Assembly (NCBI GenBank): GCA_963575745.1
Contig: CAUYUJ010012125.1
Location: forward strand, 2,501 to 66,500
Source: Prorocentrum cordatum
Taxonomy: Eukaryota; Sar; Dinophyceae; Prorocentrales; Prorocentraceae
DNA length: 64,000 bases
Direction of reading: 5' to 3'
In this document: positions 20,299 to 30,444 of the stretch, piece after piece
How positions within the stretch are numbered: position 1 is the stretch's first letter
How the letters are laid out: each line of letters opens with the position of its first letter
Notes under the pieces: generated by a model
Seen by the model: only the letters and a program-made list of their open reading frames with translations
Told to the model about the DNA's origin: nothing
Database searches by the model: none
Translations under genes and position numbers: made by a program

Positions 20299-22572
20299 TC
20301 AAGAATTATATGTATACATGTGCTTCACCTCATAGTTTGCGGCGACGAACTGCTGGAAGGATGCCTGTGCAGTAGCTGCGTCTTTATGCAATGCTGGGCA
20401 TGTCATGCAGATGCTGGTGTATCTGTCCAGCACGGCAAGTGCGTACTTGTCACCGCGCTTGTCAGCGGCATCGTCTTTGGCCAAAACGATATGGTCGGCA
20501 GTTAGAGCCCCCCCGAATTTCTTCGGGACGAAAGCCTCGTAGGCTGTGTCCCCATCAGTGGGGGCTGTCGGTGGATGCGGTTTGCGCTGTCGTTTGCACG
20601 GGGCGTTCTGCGCCATGGTGCGAGGGCAAATCTCACAGTCCGGATGTGTTGGGCGGTGGGTCATGTAATGCATAGGGTCAATTGGTTTCTGCTGTCGGTT
20701 TGGAAGAACGCGATCACCATCACGGCGCACTTTGGCGAGCGTCTCCATCTGCAGATCCTCGAGGGGGGTCGACGTGATGTCGGTATCTGCTTGAGCTGTA
20801 CCCGAGGTGCCCCCGCATGTGGGAGGAGCACACTGTTTCTGAGACGTCGGCGAGTCGCTGCGTGCATCCACGCTGGACTCGGCATTATCTGTGTCGGGAG
20901 GTTCTTCGACCGTAGCGGTCCGCACTCCTCCTCCCTCGCCGACATGTTGTCTCTTGGGACAGGTCCCTATGTGGGGCCGCAGCTCATCTGTAGGTGGTGA
21001 CTGCTCTGTAGTCTTGCAACACCAGCATATGTCGTTGCAGCGCGCAGATGAACGCTTGCGCTGACGACGTCTGGGTGCTGATGAAGTGCACAATCGTGGT
21101 GGTGGTATCGTCACCAAATCGTCGAGGCGTAATTCTGGAACCTTATACCATTGGCCCCCAGGACCCTGAAGCATGTAGCCCAGCTCTGGGTCCCAAAGCT
21201 GCCGAAAACCATCGACCTCAATCAATTGTCCGACTGCTAATAACGATGGGCAACCTGGCAAGGCGAGGGCTGAACTCTTCAAGCCCACTTCAGGTAATTG
21301 GATGTCGTAGTGCTCGTTGGCAGCACGATCACCATTGGCAGTTTCCAACATATGCTCCTCGCGAATAGATGTGCGATCAGATTCTGTCTGCGTCAGCTCG
21401 CTCTTATCCTGAATATGGTGCGCAGATCCACTGTCGAGAACCCAGGAGCGTGCCAGTGCAGCTGTCGATCGTGGTGGGTCGACTTGCGGAGTCACTGTCT
21501 TCTCCTGGTGTGTCTCGGATGACTCTGTGGTAGGGTCGTCGGAATCTGGGATCGCAGTTGGTGTCTCCGCCCACACCTTGTCGTGTCGGTAGCCATGTAG
21601 GTCCTGATACCATAGCTTAGTCTCCCGTTGACAACGTTGTAGGGCGTCTGCACTCTGTGTCCACCACCATTGTGGCAGCGGGTCTGGTACTTTGACGAGA
21701 TCGCCCTCATTTGGCTCCCCCTTCAACTTATCCAGAGTGGAAATGCCAAAAACGATGTACGGGTAGTATTCCACGGTATGTGTGTCAAAACGTATCCGAC
21801 GCCGTGTTTTGGCAGATGCTGTCTTGGCCTTGTGGACGGACATGAGAGTCTTATCGCGCATGACGTAACTGCGGTCGAAGTGGCGCGGACGGCGATAGGT
21901 AGCGGGAGAGCGTGCCCTGAACTTGGGGTGGCCACGGGAAGAGCCGCGGCTCGTGGAAAGTCGGTCACGTCCTCTGTCGCTGACGTATGATCTGCCGCGG
22001 CCACGTGGGCTGCCACGTCCTCCGCCACGCCCGTCTCGTCCTCGGGAGGAGGATCGAAATGATCTACCACATCGGCTTCTCGACTGACTGCGAGAGTCTG
22101 TAGACCTCCTGGAGGATGATCGAGATCGGTCGTATTGGCGTCGGTTGTCACGTCTGTTGCATGAGCCCCCCGCATTGCGGAACCCCCCGCGTTGTGGAGA
22201 GCGTCGGCTCCCTGATCCGCGGGAGGGCGGTCGGCCACGACTGTCCTGGCTGGAAGTCCGTGGGCGGCTGGGGCTTGTCTCAGGTGTCTTCGCGCCAGGT
22301 GCTAGGTGAGCGCATTTGCATGTATCACCCTTGTGGCACTTGTTCTGTGTGAAGTAGCTGCACTGCACCAGATGTGGGAAGTTGCACTTGTCGCCACGTG
22401 CGCATGTGCTGCGCTTGGCGAACTCGAAGCAGAATGGCGTCGATGCTGGCATCTTGGGATTCGCAGGGGCTGAGACACTGCGACGAGCGTTGCCGCCAGC
22501 GGCGGATGCTCGGGATGATATGCTGTCCTTCCCATCCCTGAAAGGTATGTAAGGCCTTGCAACGCTCACCAT
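20299..22572 (-). CDS. Copia pol N-terminus: CCCH fingers, SR/RGG region, protease, integrase start
   Basis: 757 codons. Two CCCH fingers lie at residues 48-67 (C-x8-C-x5-C-x3-H) and 71-89 (C-x7-C-x5-C-x3-H). A third (CAAWKKDNCRNGERCKALH) lies just upstream in another frame at about 22600. Residues 115-235 are rich in Arg-Ser and Arg-Gly-Gly. The protease site is SWVLDSGSAHHI (Asp380). A pre-integrase zinc motif THRPTHPDCEICPRTM follows, then the first integrase Asp in LTADHIV. Most Copia Gag proteins carry a CCHC knuckle; CCCH fingers, a fold typical of mRNA-binding proteins, take its place here. An in-frame TAG (22625) separates the gag frame from this part. Confidence 0.85.
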   Translation of the reverse strand: MVSVARPYIPFRDGKDSISSRASAAGGNARRSVSAPANPKMPASTPFCFEFAKRSTCARGDKCNFPHLVQCSYFTQNKCHKGDTCKCAHLAPGAKTPETSPSRPRTSSQDSRGRPPSRGSGSRRSPQRGGFRNAGGSCNRRDNRRQYDRSRSSSRRSTDSRSQSRSRCGRSFRSSSRGRDGRGGGRGSPRGRGRSYVSDRGRDRLSTSRGSSRGHPKFRARSPATYRRPRHFDRSYVMRDKTLMSVHKAKTASAKTRRRIRFDTHTVEYYPYIVFGISTLDKLKGEPNEGDLVKVPDPLPQWWWTQSADALQRCQRETKLWYQDLHGYRHDKVWAETPTAIPDSDDPTTESSETHQEKTVTPQVDPPRSTAALARSWVLDSGSAHHIQDKSELTQTESDRTSIREEHMLETANGDRAANEHYDIQLPEVGLKSSALALPGCPSLLAVGQLIEVDGFRQLWDPELGYMLQGPGGQWYKVPELRLDDLVTIPPPRLCTSSAPRRRQRKRSSARCNDICWCCKTTEQSPPTDELRPHIGTCPKRQHVGEGGGVRTATVEEPPDTDNAESSVDARSDSPTSQKQCAPPTCGGTSGTAQADTDITSTPLEDLQMETLAKVRRDGDRVLPNRQQKPIDPMHYMTHRPTHPDCEICPRTMAQNAPCKRQRKPHPPTAPTDGDTAYEAFVPKKFGGALTADHIVLAKDDAADKRGDKYALAVLDRYTSICMTCPALHKDAATAQASFQQFVAANYEVKHMYTYNS

Positions 22573-22624
22573 TGCGACAATTGTCTTTCTTCCAGGCTGC
22601 GCAGATGTGCACCTGAGAACGAGT

Positions 22625-23947
22625 CTAATGCTCGTACCGTAACGTATTTTGATTATTCTCGAGTTGTTTGAGCTTCAGTACGTCTAGAACGCGCTGCTGG
22701 AGCCAAACATAGGTGCGATTCGGGCCGCTGATCTTCATGCGCTGGTATTCGTACATATCCTGTTTCATCCAGGCATGTCGCCGAATCTGTGTGCGAAACA
22801 GAGATTCCAAGATCTGTGGGTCGGGTGTCTCTCGCCAATCCAATGGTAAAGCGTCCCAGTCGGTAATGAATCGTTGCAAATCTTCATCTCTCATCCTCAG
22901 TTCTTCGAGGCGCTCAAAATCATGTAGGTCGTCATCAACCTCTGTCACTTTGTAGGGCTGAAGGATGTGCCAGTAGATCTGGCGACCTTTGAGCATGCGT
23001 CCTGCCTTGTGCTCTCTGGTTTCGGTGAGCCTGATTTGGTAGCGCAAATCGGAGGATAGGATGTCGCTGAGAGCGGTAGCGAATTTGCAATCGATGCTCT
23101 CGAAGTCTCCGCTGCCCGATAAGTCTTCAAAGGTACATTCGGGCTGTTCAGCCACGCATAGGAAGGCATATGCTTTGGATGGTCGCCCTGAAGCGGCCCC
23201 AAATTTATTCCGTGCCTTTTGTTGCCACTCGAGCAGCTGTGTGATCTTAGGCAAGACGGGGACTCCTTGATAGGAGTAGTAGTATTGACCGAAACCGCAG
23301 ACAATGGTTGTGAGGGTATCGGTACACCGTCGGTCGCTGGTTCTGTGCGCACGGGAGACACGTGGCGTGTCTGTGCAGAAACTGCCGCGGAGGCCGCTCC
23401 TGGTGACGTACGTCGCTGTTGCCCTGCAGAAGCGTGGTGCTTCAGCGGACGCTGCCGTCGGCCTGGGCAGGTCGGTTGTAGGCTGAAGGTGAAGTGTGGT
23501 GTCGTTGGTGTTGTCAACCAACTGATTTGTCCAGCTCGTCATATCCTCGTGTATCTGGTCCACTTTTTGGCGTGTGTACTCGTCGGTATCCCGAGAGCGT
23601 TGTGAATGCCGATCAAGTCGTTGGTCGTAGGCTCGGAGACGGGCGTTGTTGGCTTCCAGCTCAGTGTCGAGACGTGTGAGACACTCCTCGACGCGTACCT
23701 TTTTCGGCACCTCTCTAACGAATAACCTGGGAGAGCTCAGACTGCGCGTGGCCCGCCGCTTTCTCAACCTCCTGCAACCTGTCAGTGAGGCGGGCGAAAT
23801 CGTAAACAGTGGGAAGAGAATCCAGCTGATCAGTCTGGGCTCGTCCGACACGCAACTCTGCCAGGGCGTCCCGTACACCAAGAAAACGCTGTTCGATTTC
23901 AGAGATCCGGTTAGTGAGTGGCTGCACGACAGCGTTGGTCGCATCAA
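22625..23947 (-). CDS. Copia Gag, main part
   Basis: The reliable part runs from about 23720 to 22625. It begins with a charged coiled coil (LDTELEANNARLRAYDQR), then a helical domain (FITDWDALPLDWRETPDP, ESLFRTQIRRHAWMKQDM) of the kind found in Gag of dinoflagellate Copia elements. It ends at a TAG directly before the CCCH fingers; this stop may be a natural gag/pol boundary or a mutation. The upstream part of the frame (23947-23720) is a shadow of the preceding ORF. Gag should package the RNA into virus-like particles. Confidence 0.75.
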   Translation of the reverse strand: MMRPTLSCSHSLTGSLKSNSVFLVYGTPWQSCVSDEPRLISWILFPLFTISPASLTGCRRLRKRRATRSLSSPRLFVREVPKKVRVEECLTRLDTELEANNARLRAYDQRLDRHSQRSRDTDEYTRQKVDQIHEDMTSWTNQLVDNTNDTTLHLQPTTDLPRPTAASAEAPRFCRATATYVTRSGLRGSFCTDTPRVSRAHRTSDRRCTDTLTTIVCGFGQYYYSYQGVPVLPKITQLLEWQQKARNKFGAASGRPSKAYAFLCVAEQPECTFEDLSGSGDFESIDCKFATALSDILSSDLRYQIRLTETREHKAGRMLKGRQIYWHILQPYKVTEVDDDLHDFERLEELRMRDEDLQRFITDWDALPLDWRETPDPQILESLFRTQIRRHAWMKQDMYEYQRMKISGPNRTYVWLQQRVLDVLKLKQLENNQNTLRYEH

Positions 23948-24626
23948 GCCTTTGAGCGATAACTCTCTCAGTGTTTTGCAACATGCCGATCAGGGTCGAC
24001 GAGTTGGCGTTTGCATCGGCACGAAGCGTCGCTGTAGTGTGGTCCATGTGGGATCGAAGATTGTTGATCTGAGACTGGACGTCGCCAAAGTCGATAGCCT
24101 CGGCTGGAGGCGGTCGGTTGCGGAGCTGGTCATGGATCTCGTCGTGGAGGATCCTGACCGCTGAAACGCCTGTGTCGCGGACGATCACAAACTGTTGCTC
24201 CATCTGCGCAAGGTAGTTGCGCAGGTGCTCGACCGTCGCTGACAGTTCACCAGAGTGCGACACCTCACGGTCAACCTGATACTGCAGCTCACCTAGGATG
24301 CGGCGATCTTCAGCGATCCTGGAATCTATGATCGCTAAGGCGCCGTCGAAATCTTGGCGTAGAGCGGCAGCGTTGGCAGCGATCGTCTGAACGCTCTGCC
24401 TCAGTCCAGAGTACTGTCTGGACACGAAGGTTTCAACCTGGTCTCTGAGCTCAGCTATGTCACCTGCAGCGGGCGTCACCGCCGGCAGGTCGTCTGAGAG
24501 GGAGAGGTGGGGAACGTCAGCTCCTCTCTGCATCCTCTCCCGAGGAGCGCATGGCCTCTGAGAGGCGGCACGCGGGCTCGACCTTATCTCGTCGTATGGG
24601 CCTGTGGCCCCACGACGGTTACGCAA
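23715..24626 (-). CDS. Copia Gag N-terminus, long coiled coil
   Basis: 303 codons, predicted by eye to be mostly coiled coil from residue 55 on (AELRDQVETFVSRQY, LQYQVDREVSHSGELSATVE, RLTDRLQEVEKAAGHAQSEL). The first 50 residues are basic and disordered. The frame ends inside the coiled coil, which continues at once in the 22625-23947 frame, so a single frameshift near 23720 splits one Gag protein. The long coiled coil is larger than usual and probably drives multimerisation. Confidence 0.7.
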   Translation of the reverse strand: MRNRRGATGPYDEIRSSPRAASQRPCAPRERMQRGADVPHLSLSDDLPAVTPAAGDIAELRDQVETFVSRQYSGLRQSVQTIAANAAALRQDFDGALAIIDSRIAEDRRILGELQYQVDREVSHSGELSATVEHLRNYLAQMEQQFVIVRDTGVSAVRILHDEIHDQLRNRPPPAEAIDFGDVQSQINNLRSHMDHTTATLRADANANSSTLIGMLQNTERVIAQRLDATNAVVQPLTNRISEIEQRFLGVRDALAELRVGRAQTDQLDSLPTVYDFARLTDRLQEVEKAAGHAQSELSQVIR

Positions 24627-25206
24627 GGACGAGCTGCGGCTAGGGCCGTGTGTGTGGTGTCGGATGAGATGATACCTGAGGATACTGCGTCTGCGGCTGC
24701 GCCGTCACTGGTCTACCGAATTCCTCAAAGGCAGCAACGTGCTCCGCTACAGAAACGGTCGCAGGGCTGGTCATGCCAGCACCTGTGTTCCATCGGCGGG
24801 TAGCGCGGAAGCGCCCTGGAGTATCGGGACCAGCGAGGCTGGCGCCCGACGCAGTTGGGATTGCTCCCGACGGAAGAGGAGATGGAGGATCGAAGGTAGG
24901 CGTGTGAAACTCCCGACTGACTGCCCCTACTCTTTCTCCTGTCCCCCCGCGGGCGGCGTGGCGGTGAAGTTCAGCAGCTAGCCGCGCCTCGGGTCCGTCT
25001 GAGCTGGGGGGGGGGTATCGGGGACACCCACACGGTCCACACTAAGGCTCTCCAACTCATCACCGAGCCGTCGCGCCGTCGGAGAGCTCGGACGCGAGGC
25101 CCCGACGGACCCCTTACGGCGCATGCGCCGCTTGGGTTCCATAGAGGCCGCGTGCGAGATCGCGACGCGGGGTTCGATGAACTGTGAGCTTTAGAAACTG
25201 ATAACC
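24627..25206 (-). other. Copia 5' leader with possible primer binding site
   Basis: Non-coding stretch between the 5' LTR and Gag. Directly inside the LTR the minus strand reads GGTTATCAGTTTC, which resembles the common Copia primer site TGGTATCAG (initiator methionine tRNA) with one extra T and a missing first T. I see no other structure. Confidence 0.4.
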
Positions 25207-25402
25207 TGTGAACGGGGTTGGAGTAAAAAGGCACAGAACCCCTGATCCATTGGTAGAGGAAAGGAGGGAAAGATGGATATATTTTCCTCCTGCACGATCA
25301 AAAGTCTGATCGATATATTCCAATACCTGAGCCCAAACGGCCAGGCGCAGGAGAGTGAGGATAAGGAATATATATGAGGGCATTATACGGGTTCTGTTCA
25401 CA
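25207..25402 (-). repeat. Copia 5' LTR
   Basis: 196 bp, TGTGAACGGGG to CTGTTCACA. It is the ungapped partner of 7605-7800, with about 18 mismatches. It is the 5' LTR and should hold the promoter, but no TATA-like box is obvious beyond the AT-rich TTATACGG near 25384, which is weak. Confidence 0.93.
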
Positions 25403-25407
25403 TCCAC
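25403..25407. repeat. Target site duplication, right copy
   Basis: TCCAC, the partner of CCCAC at 7600-7604. Confidence 0.75.
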
Positions 25408-25832
25408 AATCCGATCCATGCGAGTTGGGCTGTCTAGGTGGGGGAGCAGCGCCAGCCCGGCACGGCCGCCTGCTACCTCTGCCATCTGAGCATTGCTGCA
25501 ATCCGGGGGTGCAACGATGGTTATGGCGAGTACCCGGGCGACCCGGTGTTGGGGCTGTGGTGCCAGAGGATGGCCCAGGCGCCCGACACCTTTTCACCGC
25601 TTCCAATGGTTCCTGCCCCTCCGTCGAAGGTGACCTCGCACGGCCATTGGGTGGAGTCAGAGTCGGGGAAGGGAGAATCGCGTACAATGACCTTGTCGCC
25701 GGGCTCGAGTCTCGCGTTGGCCGTTAGCGCGGTAGTGTGGAGCCTGCACTCCCGGCAGAAGATGGGCGACCAGCAGGCAGTGGGGAATTTGTCCGTCCTT
25801 GGGCAAGGGAACCAGCTTCTGCCCGGAGGCAT
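25403..25832 (-). pseudogene. Copy A RNase H, N-terminal half
   Basis: WPCEVTFDGGAGTIGSGEK carries the first catalytic Asp (TFDGG). After a frameshift near 25530 the frame gives AEVAGGRAGLALLPHLDS with the catalytic Glu. The frame reaches the LTR edge as RMDRIV. Joined across the insertion with one target copy removed it reads on as GDN of the other half, in frame. Before the TFDGG motif lies a Cys-pair region (FPCPRTDKFP, FCRECRLH), as in copy B. Confidence 0.8.
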
Positions 25833-25835
25833 CCA

Positions 25836-26765
25836 TCAGCCCGTGCGTGGGGGGACTGCAAAACCACTATTATGTCCTCTGGGCTGCGGTGTCTGGCGAC
25901 AATCGGGAGCCTGCGGATCTCGCCTCCTGCCCTGCGCGCGCCGCTGCAAGTGGGGCCTGGCAGCGCCGCAGACCGAACCAGAGGGGGCGGGACAGGGGTT
26001 GCACGTGCGACATGTGTCTCGCAGGACGGTCCACACGGCTGTCTCGTCTGGACTGCTAATCCGTGGGGGCTCATTGTCCCTGGGCTCCTCTTCATCGCTC
26101 TCCTCGTGATGATCAGCGTCGGGGGTGGCCAACCCGCGCGCGATGAGTCTGGCGGCGTCACCTGCTTCGAGGGGGGAGGCCGTGAGGTTGACGCAGTATC
26201 TGAAGGAGATCTGATGTAGAATCTTGGCGAGTAACGGCGGATGCTCGCCCTCGCTGGCAATGGCTTGGGCGAGGGTCGGTGGGTCGTCTGGCCCCCGCAT
26301 GGTGCCCCAGACAAGGGCGGCTGCTGGGCACCAATGCCAGACGTGTTCTGTGGTCGCCTCACCCAGCCCACAGAGCGGGCAGCGTCCATAGAGACCTATT
26401 CTGACGGGTGGCCGTAGGCGCCCACCCGTACTTACATATGCGTCAGCCTGAGCCCCTAGAGGGAGTGGGAGTATGTCGGGGGCTAGGGTTTGCCAGAGGG
26501 CGAAGGTGCGTGGGCCAGTGCCGACGCATCTTGCACACCAGGCCGCCCCCTCGTCGTTCGGGCCGGCGGTGATCCACACTTTGCTGGCCGGCGCCCCGCA
26601 GGGACACCTTCGTCTCCCCTGCGCCTTGCCGAACCAGGAAGGCCGTCGCAAAGGATCCTCATCGCGTGATGTGCCGCGGTGAAGGTGGAGCAGTGGCGTA
26701 GCAATTGCCACTCCTCCCCTCTGGAGGGCTGCCATATTCTTCCTTGGCTGGTGTTCTGGAGCCAC
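25836..26765 (-). pseudogene. Copy A ORF3 zinc region between RT and RNase H
   Basis: Carries CPCGAPASKVWITAGPNDEG with CARC downstream, and CPLCGLGEATTEHVWHWCP, a CPxC...H...C motif like the zinc finger that follows the reverse transcriptase in many LINEs. All Cys/His ligands are present here, whereas copy B has Phe for one Cys. The frame overlaps the end of the RT frame (26483-28012), so a frameshift lies near 26600. Confidence 0.75.
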
Positions 26766-28012
26766 TCCGTGAAGTGTCGGCTATTCATGTGGGCCCGGGC
26801 CGCCGTGTAGGTGATCCTGCCGAAGTGTCTGCCTTCCAGTAGGTGGGGTTGTTGTCTCGCGAGGAGCAGGGCCCGGGCGGCCTTTCGTTCGGTGATTATC
26901 TTGGGTCGCGGGGGGAATGTCTCGGGCATCCGTGCTGCGCGGGCTCCCCATTTCAGCGGCTTGTTCCATCTGATGCTTGCTCGCTTTTTGACGGTACTGG
27001 GCCCCCAGAAGTCGCTGAGTGCGAATGCTCTTGCGGCGACCGCGCGGGCCGTCGCAACAGGGCACCTGGGGGCGCCCCGCACATGGAAGCGGATGCCCAG
27101 CCCGGTCAGCACTAAGTCAGGGACCCAAGAGGCCCCAGCCAACCCGAGAGCAGTCCTCAGTTGGGCCCGTAGTTCACGCTCTTGTCCCACGTCGGGGGGG
27201 GCGTAGTGCGCGGCGCAGGGGGCCAGGGAGATCAGGTAGGCGTTCCAGGCCGCGGCCGCGCGGGATGGGGACATTTTGGCCAGGTGCAAAGCAAGGGCTC
27301 TCTCCCTAGTTTTAGGAAGGGGGCGGTCCCACGTGCCTTTGCATAGGGCTTCCTCCTGCTCCTTGGTGAGTCCCCCGTTCCGTGGAGGGTCGTCGCCTTC
27401 TGCAGCTCGTGACACCGCCACTGCCCCCAAGTATGGCCATTGATCTCTAACCGACGAGCCTCCGAAGGGGGTGTGTTCCATAAGGGTACGCCACCAATCT
27501 TGGTTGCCAGCCGGGACGAGTGCTGTCTTGAAGGTGCAGTTGCAGACGTGTTGATAGGGTGAACACCAGATCGGGCCTCGGCTTCCTGCGTTGCCTTCCA
27601 CGAGTGTCTTGATCAGGTCTCCTGGTAGTCCTGAGATGAGCACGCTGCCCCCGTCTTGTTCGAAGTGAACGGGGACTTCCTCCAGCGAAGCACGGAGGGT
27701 AGGGGACTCCTCAGTGCGTATACCCCTGCATCTGCGTGCCTCGAGCAAGAGACCAGCTGCCTTGGCGGCCCAGGGGAGGGCGATGGCAGCGCGTAGCGCT
27801 TGCCTCGTCGTGCTGAGCAGGGCGGCGAGGTCGTCAACGAAAGTCGGGTCGTCGTCCCCAGTGATGGAAGAGATGGCGGCGATGAGAGGGTCGTACCCCG
27901 AGCTCCACAGGAGGGGAGAGGCGGTACCCCCCATGCCAACTGACCTCAGTAGGCGCCGTTCAGGGCCTTTGTCCTCCCCCTTGCATGTCATCACTCTTCG
28001 CTCAGCTACCAA
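26483..28012 (-). pseudogene. Copy A reverse transcriptase, motifs B-C and thumb
   Basis: Begins just before MGGTASPLLWSSGYDPLI (motif B region) and TFVDDLAALL (motif C, both catalytic Asp present). The 380 residues that follow align with copy B 52657-54153 (for example ALHLAKMSPSRAAAAWNAYL with ALHLANMSPTKTTLAWNTYL) and form a conserved thumb/connection region. The preceding motif A is in another frame. The family is a LINE-type RT, which copies element RNA at a nicked target. Confidence 0.82.
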
Positions 28013-28108
28013 GGAGTTGAGCGAGCGCAGTAGCCACGAGGGAAGTTTCCATCTCCTGAGGAGGCTGTCTACCCATTGAAGTGATATTCGCTCGAAAGAT
28101 TATTCTGG

Positions 28109-28807
28109 TCACAGAAGATCACCGCCGCACACGGAGCGCCACCCACCGCGGACGCAGTATGTTCGACAAAGTCCTCCACCATTGCTGCGTGTTGTCCGAG
28201 GAGCGCAACCCATCCGGGACCTGGCGCCTCCGGTGGCTTGGGGGGTAGAGCTCAAGTGCCGGGTAACCTTAGTAATGTTTGGGCCGCATTGCCCCCCCCG
28301 CTTGGCAGCCTGGTTGGAGCTCAGAAGTGGCTCGACGGCTGGGCCAAGAAGGTCGGCCAGGGATTCGCCGTATAGTTGTCGCATGCATGTGGGGAGTTGC
28401 AGCGGTCTCATGTCGTGGGGACCTTCTGCGCCAAGCTTTTTCCCTATCCATACCAAGAGGTCCACGGAGGGCCCTAGCACCTCCTCGATGAGTGATGGAT
28501 TGAGGTCCGCAGCGCACCACGCTTGGGCAACGAGGCAGGCGACGAACCTTGCCCCGGGATGATAAGCCTCATAGGGTATCCCGTCCACCCCCGGGGCGCT
28601 CCCGCTGGGTGTGAGGACGGTAGAAGCAAGCTTGGCCCACCTGGGTCTAGGCCTGCTGGAGATGTCAATCCCAGGGTGTCCTTGGACATAGAGGTCAAGG
28701 AGCCTGCCAGCTGAGCCAGGTAGGGGGGGGGGCGGAGTGCCATATTGCACTGCGACTGTCCCAAAGGACGTTGTCAATCTTGTTGGGCCTGTCGTGCCAT
28801 GTGCCAT
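28109..28807 (-). pseudogene. Copy A reverse transcriptase, N-terminal palm/fingers
   Basis: SGSAPGVDGIPYEAYH and DMRPLQLPTCMRQLYGES are the first RT blocks; QAAKRGGQCGPNIT follows. At the left end a frameshift occurs. The minus strand near 28120-28090 reads AAVIFCDQN and then shifts, whereas copy B has CDQNKAFERIS (motif A, catalytic Asp). One base is missing in or near the Lys-Ala-Phe part of motif A, which alone would kill the enzyme. Confidence 0.8.
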
Positions 28808-29582
28808 TGCGGTCCCAGACGCCTAGGATTGCGTGGGTATTCTTGTATATCTCCCGCCCAGTTCTGTAGCGGGCTGCAACGGGGAACCGTTCAGCTCCCG
28901 GGCCTCTTTGTGCAAGGGAAAGTCGGGCAGCCCTTCTCTGCGTGACCTCGGCGTCCCAGGTTCTGAGCCACCGTCCCGCTTGCTCTGGGGCTAGGTCCTG
29001 ACCGTCCCACCCGTACTCGTACAACCAGGCTGCCAGGGCTCCCACTGGGCGCGTCGTTTCTTGTTTTTGACTGGCTGCGGCGAGCAGCAGGCCTGGGGAA
29101 GTTCGCGCTCTGTGTGCCTTCCACTTCTTCCACCAGTCATGCAGAGCCGAGGAGAGTGCGTGCCTGCCGAACCTCATGAGTGTGGGGAGGATGGGCGGGG
29201 TGGGCTCGTCGTCACTTGGCTCTCTTGGCACATGGTGTGTCGGGTCGGTGGGATTGCGGGAGGCGTCACCATCATCGTTGTCCGGGTGTTGGTCGTGGAA
29301 CCCACCTGGGCGGGCAGGTCTAATCCAGTCAGTGGGTTGGATGAGGCCGCTTAGGTTCACGGGCGGTACACCAGAGGAGAGTTCAAGGTGAGCGTACAGC
29401 TGTCGGAACTCCACGTGCGCCGCGGTTGGGGGGTTCGTGAGGTCTGCGGCTTTCATGGTGTCATCCCTTCTTGCCCTCCTCGCGCCCTGGGGTTCGAGCG
29501 ATTTGAGAGCGTGGTCTGACAGCGTGAGCCTCCAGGATTTCCGGGGCTCGTAAGCGAAAAATGGCTGTCTGGGCAGGCGCAC
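28695..29582 (-). pseudogene. Copy A linker between endonuclease and RT
   Basis: Starts within the end of the endonuclease (LTLSDHALKSLEPQGARR carries the final Asp-His) and continues through a 230-residue linker with RPVGALAAWLYEYGWDGQDL and RYRTGREIYKNTHAILGV, both conserved in copy B. There is no known domain. It overlaps the next RT segment, implying a frameshift near 28750. Confidence 0.75.
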
Positions 29583-29830
29583 ATGTCAATCTGGGACTCA
29601 CTATCCTTGTCAATTCTAGCGGGGCCATGCATGTGCACGGCAGCCGAGCCGGAGCTGGTCAGGATGTCCCTCAGGAGGGCGGCTGCCTCTACCTCTCCGT
29701 CTCTTGGGTGCTCAAGCTGTAGGTTGACATTCCCTCCCCAGTATGTGTCGAGCGGCTCCCACTGCTCAACCGCTATGGCAATGTCGACAAGCGTTTGATC
29801 CTTCCTGATAGGGGGGAGGTATATTGACAC
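29453..29830 (-). pseudogene. Copy A AP-type endonuclease, C-terminal half
   Basis: MSIYLPPIRKDQTLVD corresponds to VSVYLPPSRKAETID in copy B. The metal-site motif GGDMN is GGNVN here, so a catalytic Asp is lost. SQIDMCACP corresponds to SHIDIVACP. This half is in a different frame from the N-terminal half. Confidence 0.78.
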
Positions 29831-29845
29831 AAGGCGAACCCTCCT

Positions 29846-30382
29846 TTAGCCCTGTTGAACAATAGCAGCAACGGCGCAGCCTGGGACTATGTCTTGCTGC
29901 TCCAGGAGGGGAGTCCCATGCGGGAGGAGGACACCCACTCCTCCGGCAAGGCCTCCGGTCGGCCCGAGGAAGCCGGGAAAGGCCACTACTGTCCTCGCTG
30001 GAAACATGGTCTTCCGCACTTCGGTCTCATGTTCGGACCAGTGGGCCTCTTGAATGAGGGCGATCCTGTTGTTCATCGTGACTTGTGTCAGTAATGCGTG
30101 TTTGATCTGGTTCTTACTGGCAATGCAGCTTCTGAAGTATTTCGCGTTCCAGCAGCTAAATATGGGGAGGCTGCTCCGGATGGAGGCGCTGAGAGCTTGT
30201 AGCACATCGTCGAGCGCGAGGTTACCACACATGCTTTCCCATGTGGGCTGTGACCAGGGGTCTGCGTGTAGAAGTGACCAGAGGCTTCTTGGTCCGCGGA
30301 TCTTGCGTTGACACCTGGCTTCGAGTGCTTCGTTCAGCGCGCGTCGTGCCTGTGCCCAAGCAAGCGTTCGCATCCCCGGCAC
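29846..30382 (-). pseudogene. Copy A ORF3 start and endonuclease N-terminal half
   Basis: MPGMRTLAWAQARRALNEAL at the start aligns with the MNLVPGARTRAW start in copy B, so ORF3 begins here. The endonuclease motifs SCWNAKY (N), RIALIQEAHW (E) and GLAGGVGVLLPHG are present. The endonuclease would nick the target DNA to start target-primed reverse transcription. Confidence 0.78.
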
Positions 30383-30444
30383 TAGTACGTGTCGGGGAGG
30401 GGACCCCAGCGCTCTGTGGAACGTATTGGGGCCCCTGGTCGAGT

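Larger units (their letters stand above)
7605..25402 (-). mobile_element. Nested Copia-type LTR retrotransposon, 17.8 kb
   Basis: Bounded by two 196-bp direct repeats and a 5-bp target duplication, inserted into the RNase H domain of LINE copy A. Gene order on the minus strand is gag, CCCH fingers, protease, integrase, reverse transcriptase, RNase H (the Ty1/Copia order), then about 8 kb of further ORFs. Usual Copia elements are 5-6 kb, so this one is about three times the normal size. Its body is visibly less GC-rich than the flanking LINE, with the change at the LTR edges. Gag-pol contains in-frame stops and frameshifts, and the LTRs differ at about 18 of 196 sites, so it is an old, inactive copy. 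Confidence 0.93.
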
